In this document: piece after piece, positions 33,410-41,399 of the stretch | Position numbering within the stretch: position 1 is the first letter of the stretch | Layout of the letters: every line of letters begins with the position of its first letter | From: DAOTYH01 sp034435015 | GTDB lineage: Bacteria > Chloroflexota > Anaerolineae > Aggregatilineales > UBA3940 | Assembly (NCBI GenBank): GCA_034435015.1 | Contig: DAOTYH010000041.1 | Coordinates: forward strand, 1-43,288 | Direction: 5' to 3' | Length of the DNA: 43,288 bases | Program-made: the position numbers and the translations under genes | Notes under the pieces: generated by a model | The model's database searches: none | Told to the model about the DNA's origin: nothing | What the model saw: only the letters and a program-made list of their open reading frames with translations

Positions 33410-34585
33410 TTACCTGCCGCCCACTACCAACGGCTGTTCACCGCTAGTCAGGCGGAACCCTGCCGACCCGTCCAGCGGCAACAGCCACAGCGAAGGGCTG
33501 TCCTCTCCGGGCATCCAGCGCTGAACGACAACGCCATCCTCACCGTGCCAGCTAAAAGCCATATCCTGAATACCCGGCTGTGGATCAAGCGGCGTGACAC
33601 GATAAAGGCCGGACGGCTCAATCTGGAAAAGCACTACTTGCCCCAACTGCTCAACGCTCGTCTGAATAGCAACAATACGCATGTTGTCAGGGGCAAAGCG
33701 GGCCAAGCGGAAGGCGGCCTCCGACCCCTCCGGCGATATTCTCCCTATGTTGACCAGCGCTCCGGGCGGCTGGGGAAACGCCCCCATGTAGAGCGGCGCA
33801 GGGAATCCCATCACCTCAGCTTGATTATAGAGCAGAGCTTTATCACCGTTAGGCGATACATCCCACAAGCCGTAGCCGTCCGCCAGCGGAGCCGATGCAC
33901 CAGTGGAGGGGGTGAAAACCAGCCAGCGCCCCATGTCATCGCTTTCAAAGACCACCTGGTACAGGATCAACAGGTCGGTATTCAGGGCCGCGCCGGGGTA
34001 GAACGTATACGTCGAGGATGTCAAATCAGTCTGGAGGACAGGCACGGGCGCCGAATCAGGCGGCATAGCTACCCGCCAGATCAGGCTGGTTATGGGCAGG
34101 CTCTGTGCGTCGAGGGTGATCTGATGATAGTAGAGCGCATCCCCTTGCACTGACCATTTCAACATCCCCACATTGCCCGATGAGACCTGCGCCACTGTCA
34201 CAAGCCTCTGCCGGGCAAAATCTAGTACAGCGACCTGTTGCGAGTTGATGGAGAAAGCTACATACTGCCCGCCCGGCGCCATCGTCAGGTCGCGGATGGA
34301 GGAGCCATCCGGCAAAGCAGTCAGGGTTCGCTCGCCCGTCCCATCTGCTCCAACAGCCCAGATCTGCCCGCCCCTCACAAACACGATCTCACCCCGCTCA
34401 GCTCCGCTGGCCGGCTGACCGGCCAGCGTTGGGGTAGGCTCAGGGGTTGCAGTAGGCGGGATGTAGGCCAGTGCTTCAGGGGGAGGCGGCGGCGCGGGGG
34501 GCTGTCCTCCCGTAAACAGTGAACAGCCGGTCAGCCACACCAGCACTAACAGCGTAACCCACGCCACCGGTTTAATCCGCACCAT
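33410..34585 (-). CDS. Lipoprotein with TolB/PD40-like beta-propeller
   Basis: The 391-residue protein has a lipoprotein signal peptide ending in VWLTGC (lipidated Cys at about 21). A Pro-rich linker (28-57) follows. The rest is a run of propeller blades with patterns such as GEIVFVRGGQIWAVGADGTG, MAPGGQYVAFS and WDVSPNGDKALLY, typical of TolB/WD40-like PD40 repeats. It should sit on the outer face of the membrane. No enzymatic motif is seen and the role is unknown. It is divergent from the FemX-like gene and shares its palindrome-bearing intergenic region. Confidence 0.75.
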   Translation of the reverse strand: MVRIKPVAWVTLLVLVWLTGCSLFTGGQPPAPPPPPEALAYIPPTATPEPTPTLAGQPASGAERGEIVFVRGGQIWAVGADGTGERTLTALPDGSSIRDLTMAPGGQYVAFSINSQQVAVLDFARQRLVTVAQVSSGNVGMLKWSVQGDALYYHQITLDAQSLPITSLIWRVAMPPDSAPVPVLQTDLTSSTYTFYPGAALNTDLLILYQVVFESDDMGRWLVFTPSTGASAPLADGYGLWDVSPNGDKALLYNQAEVMGFPAPLYMGAFPQPPGALVNIGRISPEGSEAAFRLARFAPDNMRIVAIQTSVEQLGQVVLFQIEPSGLYRVTPLDPQPGIQDMAFSWHGEDGVVVQRWMPGEDSPSLWLLPLDGSAGFRLTSGEQPLVVGGR

Positions 34586-34621
34586 TGATCACGCTCCTCG
34601 CAAGCCAGAAAGACCAGAAAG

Positions 34622-34637
34622 ACACGGCATGCCGTGT
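34622..34637. promoter_or_regulatory. 16-bp perfect palindrome, candidate operator
   Basis: ACACGGCATGCCGTGT is its own reverse complement. It lies in the 227-bp region between two divergent genes, about 37 bp from the lipoprotein start and about 60 bp upstream of the femX promoter. A dimeric regulator site is plausible. Confidence 0.35.
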
Positions 34638-34696
34638 GCCCACCTCGAATGGTAACATACAACATCTGCCGCGCAAATTGTCTCTCCCCGCTTCAT

Positions 34697-34725
34697 GTGC
34701 CAAGCCTGCAAATTGCGCTTATAAT
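34697..34725 (+). promoter_or_regulatory. Promoter of the first FemX-like gene
   Basis: GTGCCA (34697-34702), 17 bp, perfect TATAAT (34720-34725). The start codon is 88 bp downstream. Confidence 0.5.
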
Positions 34726-34812
34726 CTCAATGGAGCTGACATCCTAACTTCTTTACGAGACACACCCTGCTCCGATCCCGACCCATGCTCTGTGGGTAAG
34801 GAGGCGGCCTCT

Positions 34813-35853
34813 ATGAGTCTGATCCCAAGCCGGCCCGACCCCGACACCTGGGACGCCTTTGTCCAAGCACAAGGGGGGCACCTGTTGCAAACGTCACGCT
34901 GGGGCAGGCTCAAGCGATCCTTCGGCTGGCAGGATCAGATTGTCGCGCTAAGCGACGGCATCAGGATCACGGCAGGGGCATTGATGCTATTCCGGCCACT
35001 GCCGTTTGGCATGGGATCAATTGCTTATGTGCCGCGCGGGCCGGTCGTAGATTGGTCCGATGAGGCACAGGCAGAGGCCCTCATGGAAGCTCTCGATGAA
35101 ACAGCCAGGGCACGCCGGGCCATCCTGCTCAAACTGGAACCAGACAGCCTTGACACACTCTCCCTGCGCGAGAGGCTGTCACAGCTCGGATTCTGCCCTT
35201 CCCCGCAGACCGTACAACCGCCGCGGACCATTGTGGTTGATCTGAGCGGCACAGAAGAAGAACTGCTGGCCCGCATGAATCAAGGGACACGGCGCAAGAT
35301 TCGGCTGGCCGCGCGGAAGGGAATCACAGTGCGGCGGGGAGACATCAGCGACCTTGTCTCCTTCAACGCGCTGATGCAGGTCACCGGACAGCGCGACGCT
35401 TTTGGGGTGCACAGCCCGGATTACTACCGGCAGGCATTTGAGCTGTTTGCGCCGGATCATGCGGCACTGCTGATGGCCTCTTACGAAGGGAAGGATGTGG
35501 CCGGCCTGATGGTCTTTGCGTGGGGCCGGACAGCGCTGTATCTGTATGGTGCATCATCCAATGAGGAGCGGGAACGGATGCCCAACCATGCCCTCCAGTG
35601 GGAAGCTATCCGCTGGGCACGGGAGCGGACCTGCACCACTTACGATCTATGGGGTATCCCTGATGCCGACGAAGCAGAACTTGAAGCTCAGTTTGGGGGG
35701 CGGCACGACGGGTTGTGGGGCGTATACGGCTTCAAGCGCGGCTTCGGCGGGCGGGTCGTGCGGGCAGTCGGGACATGGGACAAGGCCTACCAGCCGCTGG
35801 GCTACAGAGCTTATACCCTGTACGCCAGACTACGGCGGGGCAGTGAAGGGTAA
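34813..35853 (+). CDS. FemAB/FemX-like peptidyltransferase 1
   Basis: The 346-residue protein has two GNAT-like domains of the FemABX family, which add amino acids from aminoacyl-tRNA to the third residue of lipid II or to related substrates. Recognisable blocks are LLQTSRWGRLK near the N-terminus, GTRRKIRLAARKGI in the middle, YGASSNEERERMP, LQWEAIRWA and FKRGFGG near the end. I place the start at ATG 34813, preceded by AAGGAGG; the frame is open further upstream but lies in the promoter region. A second paralogue lies at 40150-41259. Confidence 0.85.
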   Translation: MSLIPSRPDPDTWDAFVQAQGGHLLQTSRWGRLKRSFGWQDQIVALSDGIRITAGALMLFRPLPFGMGSIAYVPRGPVVDWSDEAQAEALMEALDETARARRAILLKLEPDSLDTLSLRERLSQLGFCPSPQTVQPPRTIVVDLSGTEEELLARMNQGTRRKIRLAARKGITVRRGDISDLVSFNALMQVTGQRDAFGVHSPDYYRQAFELFAPDHAALLMASYEGKDVAGLMVFAWGRTALYLYGASSNEERERMPNHALQWEAIRWARERTCTTYDLWGIPDADEAELEAQFGGRHDGLWGVYGFKRGFGGRVVRAVGTWDKAYQPLGYRAYTLYARLRRGSEG

Positions 35854-36033
35854 GCCGCCGGCTTTACTAAGCGGGAGGCAACAGGTCAAGAGGCATTAAC
35901 TGGCCGAAGGGACGTTGATCGCGGTGAGCATCCTGTGACCGTGAGCGGGTTTTGCAGGCTTTCCATTCCTAACGGAGATATTTGTGGATCGGGTAAACAG
36001 GCCCGCCACTCCATGACCTTCAGGAGATGAACA
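35854..36033 (+). other. Intergenic region before the paralogue pair
   Basis: This holds a weak hairpin at the preceding stop codon (AAGCC/GGCTT, 35852-35864) and a poor promoter candidate, TTGCAG (35955-35960), without a good -10. The next gene has AGGAG before its ATG. Nothing else was recognised. Confidence 0.25.
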
Positions 36034-36525
36034 ATGGGATACATGCAGAAAACTTACCCTGTTGAAGTGCTGACCGCCAGCTACCAGATCAGCGGTGAAT
36101 TTCAGCCGCGCGGCAATATGATCATTTTCCTCAACGACTCCAACGTATCCAGCCTGACCATCACCAATGCCACACTGACGCCGCTTATGCCGGGTGCACG
36201 CACTGGCGTGATCCCCTCACCGGCGCTGTACGTCCTCAAGAGCGAAGTACAGGTGCTGATCATTGGCGACTTTCCGCCTGAAGAAGCGCAGTTGATGCCC
36301 AAGAAACTGCCGTTGGTCTGCTTTACGGACACCTACGCCATCCGGGCCACCTTCCATGTCGGGGCTGAGACACAGCCTGCCGACGTGTTTTCCGTCCAAT
36401 CCCTGTTCCTCCCCATCACCGATCTGGACATCTTCACCCTGCGTCCTCTGACACAGGAAATCGGCGGGCAGGCCGATCTGGCCTTCATTTATAGGCCGGC
36501 AGTGCGGGTCTTCCAGACTCAGTAA
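36034..36525 (+). CDS. Unknown protein, member 1 of a tandem paralogue pair
   Basis: The 163-residue protein has no signal peptide or membrane helix. It is rich in short alternating hydrophobic stretches, suggesting a beta-sheet fold. It shares a clear pattern with the next gene: YPV near the start, then G[EF]..RG, FLNDSNVS (against FLNDQNVS), ATL.PL, CFTDTY, TFH and a final AVR.F. I do not recognise the family. Neighbours are a FemX-like protein upstream and the paralogue downstream. AGGAG precedes the ATG. Confidence 0.7.
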   Translation: MGYMQKTYPVEVLTASYQISGEFQPRGNMIIFLNDSNVSSLTITNATLTPLMPGARTGVIPSPALYVLKSEVQVLIIGDFPPEEAQLMPKKLPLVCFTDTYAIRATFHVGAETQPADVFSVQSLFLPITDLDIFTLRPLTQEIGGQADLAFIYRPAVRVFQTQ

Positions 36526-36592
36526 AGGCCAACCGGCGTGCGGCTGTCGCACGCCTTGTCACAAGCTGAATAAGACCTAGGGGAGGCCACCT

Positions 36593-37102
36593 ATGGTGAT
36601 GGACGTCATTGTCAAAAGCTATCCAGTGGACATCATGACCGCCCACTACCGCGTGTATGGCGAAATCCGCACGCGCGGCGACCCTGTCCTCTTTCTTAAT
36701 GATCAGAATGTCTCGACACTAACGGTCTACGACGCCACGCTCATGCCATTGCGTCAGGGGATGCGGCTGGGCGCAGTCACCACAGATGAGCTTCATGTTC
36801 CCAAACATGAGCCTCAGGTGATCGTACTGGGCAACTTCATCCCGGAGACGAGACCCCTTCCAAAGACCGAACGCCTGATCTGCTTCACGGATACCTATAT
36901 CCTGCGCGGGACATTCCATATGTCGGTAGAGACCAAGGTTCATGACGTGTTCTATGCACAGCCGGGGCCGTTCTTCGCTGTCACGCGCCTCGACATCCAT
37001 GCCCTATACCCGTTGGCGGTGGAAGTCAAGGCCAACGCAGAGTTAGCCTATCTGCGCGGGGCGGCAGTGAGGGCATTCTATCACCTGGCAGAGGAAGGCT
37101 GA
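36593..37102 (+). CDS. Unknown protein, member 2 of a tandem paralogue pair
   Basis: The 169-residue protein aligns with its upstream neighbour from end to end without large gaps; a by-eye comparison shows identity in something near four of ten positions. Shared blocks are YPV, FLNDQNVS.LT, ATL.PL, ICFTDTY, GTFH, DVF and AVRAF. It is soluble, with a predicted beta-rich fold. GGGGAGG precedes the ATG. It is convergent with the following PLP enzyme gene, with only 3 bp between stop codons. Confidence 0.7.
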   Translation: MVMDVIVKSYPVDIMTAHYRVYGEIRTRGDPVLFLNDQNVSTLTVYDATLMPLRQGMRLGAVTTDELHVPKHEPQVIVLGNFIPETRPLPKTERLICFTDTYILRGTFHMSVETKVHDVFYAQPGPFFAVTRLDIHALYPLAVEVKANAELAYLRGAAVRAFYHLAEEG

Positions 37103-37105
37103 CCC

Positions 37106-38104
37106 TTACTTCAGCACGTCAGCGAAGGCAAAGAGCGCGGCCACCCCGCCGGTATGCCAGAAGAGCACACGCTGGCCGCGCTTAAACTCGCCACGCCGGA
37201 TGAGGTCGAACAGGCCGGCCAACGCCCGACCCGTGTACACGGGGTCAGCCAGTATCCCTTCATGGCGGGCCAGCAGTCGGATAGCCTCACGTTCCGGCTC
37301 TCCAACGACAGCATAGCCGCCGCCCAGATAGTCATCGTTGATGTCGGCCGCATCGTCATTGACCCGCCAGTCAAGGCCGAGCAGTTGCGCCCCCGCATTG
37401 ACCAGATTAGCCACACGAGGCGCAAGTACAGCCTCGCGTTCATCTACACTGATGCCCAGCAGGCGGGTCTCCCCCAGCAGGCCGGTCAGATAGCCGCCCA
37501 GTATCATGCCGGCTTGCGTCCCGCCAGAGGAGGTAGCAAAGACATGAGCATCAAACGGGCCGGCCTCGTTCATCTGCTCGACAGCCTCTTCCACAGCCGC
37601 CGCATACCCCATCAGCCCCACTGCGTTTGAGCCGCCGTAAGGCACGACGTAAACCTGCCGGCCTGCCGCCCGCAGATCAGCCTCCACACGGCCAAGCGTC
37701 TGACGGTAGGGAGCATGCTCATCTGTCCAGTGAATGGTTGCCCCCAGCAACTCATCAAGCAAGACATTGCCGCTAAGCGGGGCCGGCTCTCCAGCCGGAG
37801 AGAACAACACCAGATGACATGCAAGGCCGCAACGGGCGGCGGCGGCGGCAGTCTGACGGGCGTGGTTGGACTGCGTTGAGCCAGCCGTGATGACCGTATC
37901 TGCACCCGCCTCCAGCGCCTGCGCGATCAGGAATTCGAGCTTGCGGGCCTTGTTGCCGCCGGTCGCCAGCCCGGTTTGATCGTCCCGCTTGATCCACAGC
38001 TCCGGCCCTCCGAGCGCACGGCTGAGGTTGGGCAACGGTTCAATGGGGGTCGGCAAATGAGCCAGACGCACACGGGGGAGATGCCTAATCTGTGATATGC
38101 TCAC
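37106..38104 (-). CDS. PLP-dependent D-cysteine desulfhydrase / ACC deaminase-like enzyme
   Basis: This 332-residue fold-type II PLP enzyme has its cofactor lysine in TGGNKARKLEF (Lys52). The substrate-contact motif is GSTQSNHAR (75-83) and the phosphate-binding region includes SSGGTQAG. The N-terminus PRVRLAHLPTPIEPLPNL is typical of DcyD-like proteins. The product would be pyruvate with H2S and ammonia from D-cysteine, or 2-oxobutyrate and ammonia from aminocyclopropane carboxylate; motifs alone do not settle this. The start is GTG. It is the last gene of the desaturase operon. Confidence 0.87.
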   Translation of the reverse strand: MSISQIRHLPRVRLAHLPTPIEPLPNLSRALGGPELWIKRDDQTGLATGGNKARKLEFLIAQALEAGADTVITAGSTQSNHARQTAAAAARCGLACHLVLFSPAGEPAPLSGNVLLDELLGATIHWTDEHAPYRQTLGRVEADLRAAGRQVYVVPYGGSNAVGLMGYAAAVEEAVEQMNEAGPFDAHVFATSSGGTQAGMILGGYLTGLLGETRLLGISVDEREAVLAPRVANLVNAGAQLLGLDWRVNDDAADINDDYLGGGYAVVGEPEREAIRLLARHEGILADPVYTGRALAGLFDLIRRGEFKRGQRVLFWHTGGVAALFAFADVLK

Positions 38105-38119
38105 CTCTAGCCTGCCCTT

Positions 38120-38623
38120 TCAGTCTTTCAGCTCCTTCAGATAGACAGTGAAGTCAATATCGCCGGGCGAGTAGCCGTAGTCAGTCAGCACCACTGCCGC
38201 CTCACTCCGATGCTGCATCCCATGATTGATAACCTGAAACAGGATATGCCACAGGATCATTGAAGCGGGAGTGCCCTTCGTTGTCCGGTAATGAACCGGC
38301 TTGTTAAGTGCTTCATCGGTCAAGGACGAGAGATAAGTACGCATTGCCTGCTCCTCATCTTCCCAGCGGAGGCGCAGGGCTTCGACCGTGGGGAAGTCCG
38401 TCTCGTCCAGCATAGCGGTCGGGAAGACCCCCTCCTGAAGGCGCGAGCGCCACAGCCATTCTGCGCTCATGACGTGTACCAGCGTTCCGCGCAGGCTCTT
38501 GTGGCTGACCGGCGCCGGCGCCGCGAACTGTGCTTCGTTCAACTGGCCGGCCACATCCAGAAGATGCCTGTTGGCCCAGTAGTTGTACCCGTAGAGCGTC
38601 AGAATGTCGCTGATCTGCATCAT
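38120..38623 (-). CDS. DinB-family four-helix protein
   Basis: This 167-residue DinB/YfiT-like four-helix bundle carries metal-binding His candidates: His in TLVHVMSAEWLW and two in NHGMQHRSE. Members include thiol-dependent S-transferases and stress proteins; substrate and thiol are unknown here. GAGAGG precedes the ATGATG start. It sits 15 bp from the PLP gene and 19 bp from yjbQ. Confidence 0.88.
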   Translation of the reverse strand: MMQISDILTLYGYNYWANRHLLDVAGQLNEAQFAAPAPVSHKSLRGTLVHVMSAEWLWRSRLQEGVFPTAMLDETDFPTVEALRLRWEDEEQAMRTYLSSLTDEALNKPVHYRTTKGTPASMILWHILFQVINHGMQHRSEAAVVLTDYGYSPGDIDFTVYLKELKD

Positions 38624-38642
38624 TGGCCTCTCTTCCCTCGAC

Positions 38643-39035
38643 TCACTTTACCAGCGTGACCACAATTTGCCGCTCACGCGGCCCGTCGAACTCAAACAGC
38701 ACAACACGCTGCCATGTCCCCAATATCAACTGGCCGCCCGCAACCGGCACGGTCACCGACGGGCCAAGCAGTGTAGCGAGGATGTGATCAGGAACATGAG
38801 CAGGATTATGAGGATGGCGGTACTCAAGGCGGGGGATCAGGGTCGTGAAGGCATCCAGCATGTCCAGATCGGTGCCGGGATCGAGGTCAGCCGTCGAGAG
38901 AGCGGCGGTCGTATGCAGGACAAAAGCATGACACAGACCCTCCATCAACCCCTGCTGGCTGATCAGCGTGTTGAGTTTGCCGGTGATGTCAACGACCTGC
39001 CGTGCTCTGCTAGTCCGAACGGTGATGCGCTGCAT
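38643..39035 (-). CDS. YjbQ family protein (UPF0047)
   Basis: This 130-residue member of the widespread YjbQ family has HTTAALSTADLDPGTDLDML in the middle and QLILGTWQRVVLFEFDGPR near the end, both diagnostic. Some members have been reported to have thiamine-phosphate synthase activity, but the physiological role is uncertain. Length is normal. Confidence 0.93.
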   Translation of the reverse strand: MQRITVRTSRARQVVDITGKLNTLISQQGLMEGLCHAFVLHTTAALSTADLDPGTDLDMLDAFTTLIPRLEYRHPHNPAHVPDHILATLLGPSVTVPVAGGQLILGTWQRVVLFEFDGPRERQIVVTLVK

Positions 39036-39056
39036 ATCCTCTCCTTCCTGAAGGAG

Positions 39057-40082
39057 TTAAGCCGTCCCCATTGCTTTAAGTTCCCTAAACCCGATCAGCC
39101 GCTGTTGATCTTCGTCCCACAATCGGAACTTGAGCGACTTCAAGCTTGATGCCAGTGTGACAGGTTTGACAGTCTGAAAGATAGGATTTTCGTCATAGCA
39201 CTTCTGCAGAAGGTAATTGGGTATGCGCGGGTTGAGATGATGAATATGATGGAGACCAATATCAGCCGTGAACCAGCGCAGGATGGCGGGCAGTTTGTAA
39301 TAGGAACTCCCCTTGAGGGCGGCCATTTCAAAGCTCCACTTGTCTTGACGCTCCCAATACACACCCTCGAATTGATGCTGGATATAGAACAGCCATACAC
39401 CAGCGGCGCCGCCCAGCAGGATGATCGGCCCCTGTATCAGGAGATAGGCCTTGAGGCCAATAGTCAGTGCCGCCGCTGTCACAATCACCAGTAAGGCCAG
39501 ATTCGTCCACCAGATACTATGACGTTCCCGTCTCCCCATCCCCGGACGGGGCAGGCGCTGGCTGATGACAAAAGAATACAACGGCCCCAACCCAAACATG
39601 ATCAGCGGGTGACGAAAGAGGCGGTACGCCAGACGCTTCAGAGGAGGGAGGGCCTGATACTCTTTGACCGTCAGTGTCCAGATGTCCCCCACACCGCGCC
39701 GGTCAAGGTTAGCCGCTGTAGCATGGTGAATGGCATGGTCATGACGCCACTGATAGTAGGGAGTAAAAGTCAGCACGCCAAGCACAAATCCAACAACAGC
39801 GTTGGCCCTTGCCGACCGAAAGAAAGACCCATGACAGCAATCATGGAAAAGAACAAAGATGCGCACCAGCAAACCGCTGGCTGGTATCGCCAGCGCCAAT
39901 GTCAGCCAGTAAGACACTTGCAGGCTGAGCACCATCAGATACCAGAGCGCAAAATAGGGGATCAAGGTGTTGGCGAGCTGCCACAGACTACGCCGCAGGA
40001 TCGGATGCCGATAGGGAGCTACAGCCTGCCGCCATGACGGCTGAATGGACGCAGACACGCCTACTTCTTCTGCCGCGTTCAT
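39057..40082 (-). CDS. Membrane fatty acid desaturase
   Basis: This 341-residue di-iron desaturase of the FADS/DesA class has three histidine boxes, HDCCH (80-84), HDHAIHH (114-120) and HHIHH (about residue 273), and four membrane helices. It should introduce a double bond into acyl lipids using O2 and reduced ferredoxin or a similar donor, implying an aerobic or facultative host. It is the first gene of a four-gene unit. Confidence 0.92.
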   Translation of the reverse strand: MNAAEEVGVSASIQPSWRQAVAPYRHPILRRSLWQLANTLIPYFALWYLMVLSLQVSYWLTLALAIPASGLLVRIFVLFHDCCHGSFFRSARANAVVGFVLGVLTFTPYYQWRHDHAIHHATAANLDRRGVGDIWTLTVKEYQALPPLKRLAYRLFRHPLIMFGLGPLYSFVISQRLPRPGMGRRERHSIWWTNLALLVIVTAAALTIGLKAYLLIQGPIILLGGAAGVWLFYIQHQFEGVYWERQDKWSFEMAALKGSSYYKLPAILRWFTADIGLHHIHHLNPRIPNYLLQKCYDENPIFQTVKPVTLASSLKSLKFRLWDEDQQRLIGFRELKAMGTA

Positions 40083-40120
40083 TGTTCTCCCTCCATAGGT
40101 CAGTACCAGAACCGCACTGG

Positions 40121-40149
40121 ATTATACTGTCTCCCCCTGATACGATACA
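40121..40149 (-). promoter_or_regulatory. Promoter of the desaturase operon
   Basis: On the minus strand TGTATC (40144-40149), 17 bp, TATAAT (40121-40126), in the 67-bp gap after the second FemX-like gene. The -35 is poor. Confidence 0.4.
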
Positions 40150-41259
40150 CTATTCTCCCTGCCCCCTGCCGCGCAGACGCCGGCGGGCCGTCCCCCGCAT
40201 GAGTCCCAGCACAGCCGGCATGATCCGCGTGTAAAGCATATAGAGCGTCGGGCGGGCGGGGTAATCCCATGCGCCGATGCGGCGCACCACGACTCCGCCA
40301 AACCCTTCCTTGAAGCGGAACACCCCGGCCAGCGGATCATTTTCGTCGGTGAAATCGTCCGGCGCACCCCAGAAGTCATACACCAGCATCCCCTGCGATT
40401 TGGCCCAGCGGATGGCTTCCCATTGGAGCAGGTAGGCAGGCATCCGGTTGCGCTCCTCATCTGAGGACGCACCATAGAAATACCACGCCCGCCCTCCAAA
40501 GCCGAAGATAATGACATGTGCCACAGGCCGTCCCCGATACTCAGCGATGATCGGCTGGGCCAGCCCGGCCCGCATGAAGTCAGCCCACGCACGGCGGTAA
40601 TATGCCAGCGGGCGGATCACAAAGTCATCGCGGCGGGCCGTCTCAGCATACAGACGATAGAGCATATCGAGGTCATCCGCTGTGCCAAGACGGATGACAA
40701 TATCGCGCCTTGAGGCCAAGCGGACGTTATAACGGGTCTTCTGCTTCATGGCCGCCAGCAGTTGATCCTCGCTGAGACGCAAATCTACAACAATGGAGTT
40801 GCGGAACTGCACCTGTTCAGGCGAGAAGCGCAGGCCTGCCGCCTGCCACTCGGCGGCGATTTGAGCGCCCAACGGGTCTTCGTAGGCGCCATACTCGCCC
40901 GGCACGCCTACCCCAATCACTACGTCCGGGTCTATCTTAATGAAGATTGCACCGCTCAGGCGGGCATGCCGCTTGAGAGAATCAAGGACGGCTTGGCGCA
41001 GAGCCGGATTGGCATAGTCGAGGGCAGGGCCTTTGGGTACGTACATGACCGCCAGCGGCCCCGCTCGACGGGTTAGAATCTGTGCCATGGCCGCCACCGT
41101 CCCCTCATGCATATAGGCAATACGCTGGGGTATCCAGCCGGTCGTGGCGGCTTTGAACTCCCCCCACTCCCATGTTTGCAAGACATGCGCATAGGGCATC
41201 AGCGCCAGTGTGGCATTCCACGTCTCCCGATCCGTGACCGTTACAGGGTGAACTTGCAT
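40150..41259 (-). CDS. FemAB/FemX-like peptidyltransferase 2
   Basis: This 369-residue double-GNAT FemABX protein has HVLQTWEWGEFK at the N-terminus, QKTRYNVRLASRRDI in the central region, YGASSDEERNRMP, LQWEAIRWA, YDFWGAPDD and FKEGFGGV. It shares these with the FemX-like protein at 34813 but is clearly a distinct paralogue. I place the start at ATG 41259: the upstream in-frame GTG at 41340 lies inside an inverted repeat and has no ribosome-binding site, although the signal at 41259 is also weak. Role: adding an amino acid to a peptidoglycan precursor bridge, or another aminoacyl-tRNA-dependent transfer. Confidence 0.85.
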   Translation of the reverse strand: MQVHPVTVTDRETWNATLALMPYAHVLQTWEWGEFKAATTGWIPQRIAYMHEGTVAAMAQILTRRAGPLAVMYVPKGPALDYANPALRQAVLDSLKRHARLSGAIFIKIDPDVVIGVGVPGEYGAYEDPLGAQIAAEWQAAGLRFSPEQVQFRNSIVVDLRLSEDQLLAAMKQKTRYNVRLASRRDIVIRLGTADDLDMLYRLYAETARRDDFVIRPLAYYRRAWADFMRAGLAQPIIAEYRGRPVAHVIIFGFGGRAWYFYGASSDEERNRMPAYLLQWEAIRWAKSQGMLVYDFWGAPDDFTDENDPLAGVFRFKEGFGGVVVRRIGAWDYPARPTLYMLYTRIMPAVLGLMRGTARRRLRGRGQGE

Positions 41260-41285
41260 GAGAGCACTATCCGTGAGAGCAAGAA

Positions 41286-41353
41286 CCGGCCTCACCCCCT
41301 TTCTCTTACCCGCTCCAGCGAGAGAGGAAGACAAACACACAGGGTGAGGCCGG
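41286..41353. repeat. REP-like inverted repeat
   Basis: A perfect 12-bp pair CCGGCCTCACCC (41286-41297) and GGGTGAGGCCGG (41342-41353) flanks a 44-nt centre with further short CTC/GAG complementarity. It resembles the CTCACCCC...GGGTGAG palindromic elements scattered in many genomes of this kind. It may end the upstream macroglobulin transcript. Confidence 0.5.
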
Positions 41354-41399
41354 GGGGCTTCAGGCGTGAGCCGCGCCCCCGATCACAAAACACCTCATA

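Noticed and set aside
34585..34812. 76-residue extension of the first FemX-like protein
   Set aside because: It overlaps the divergent lipoprotein start, the palindrome and a promoter; AAGGAGG marks the ATG at 34813.
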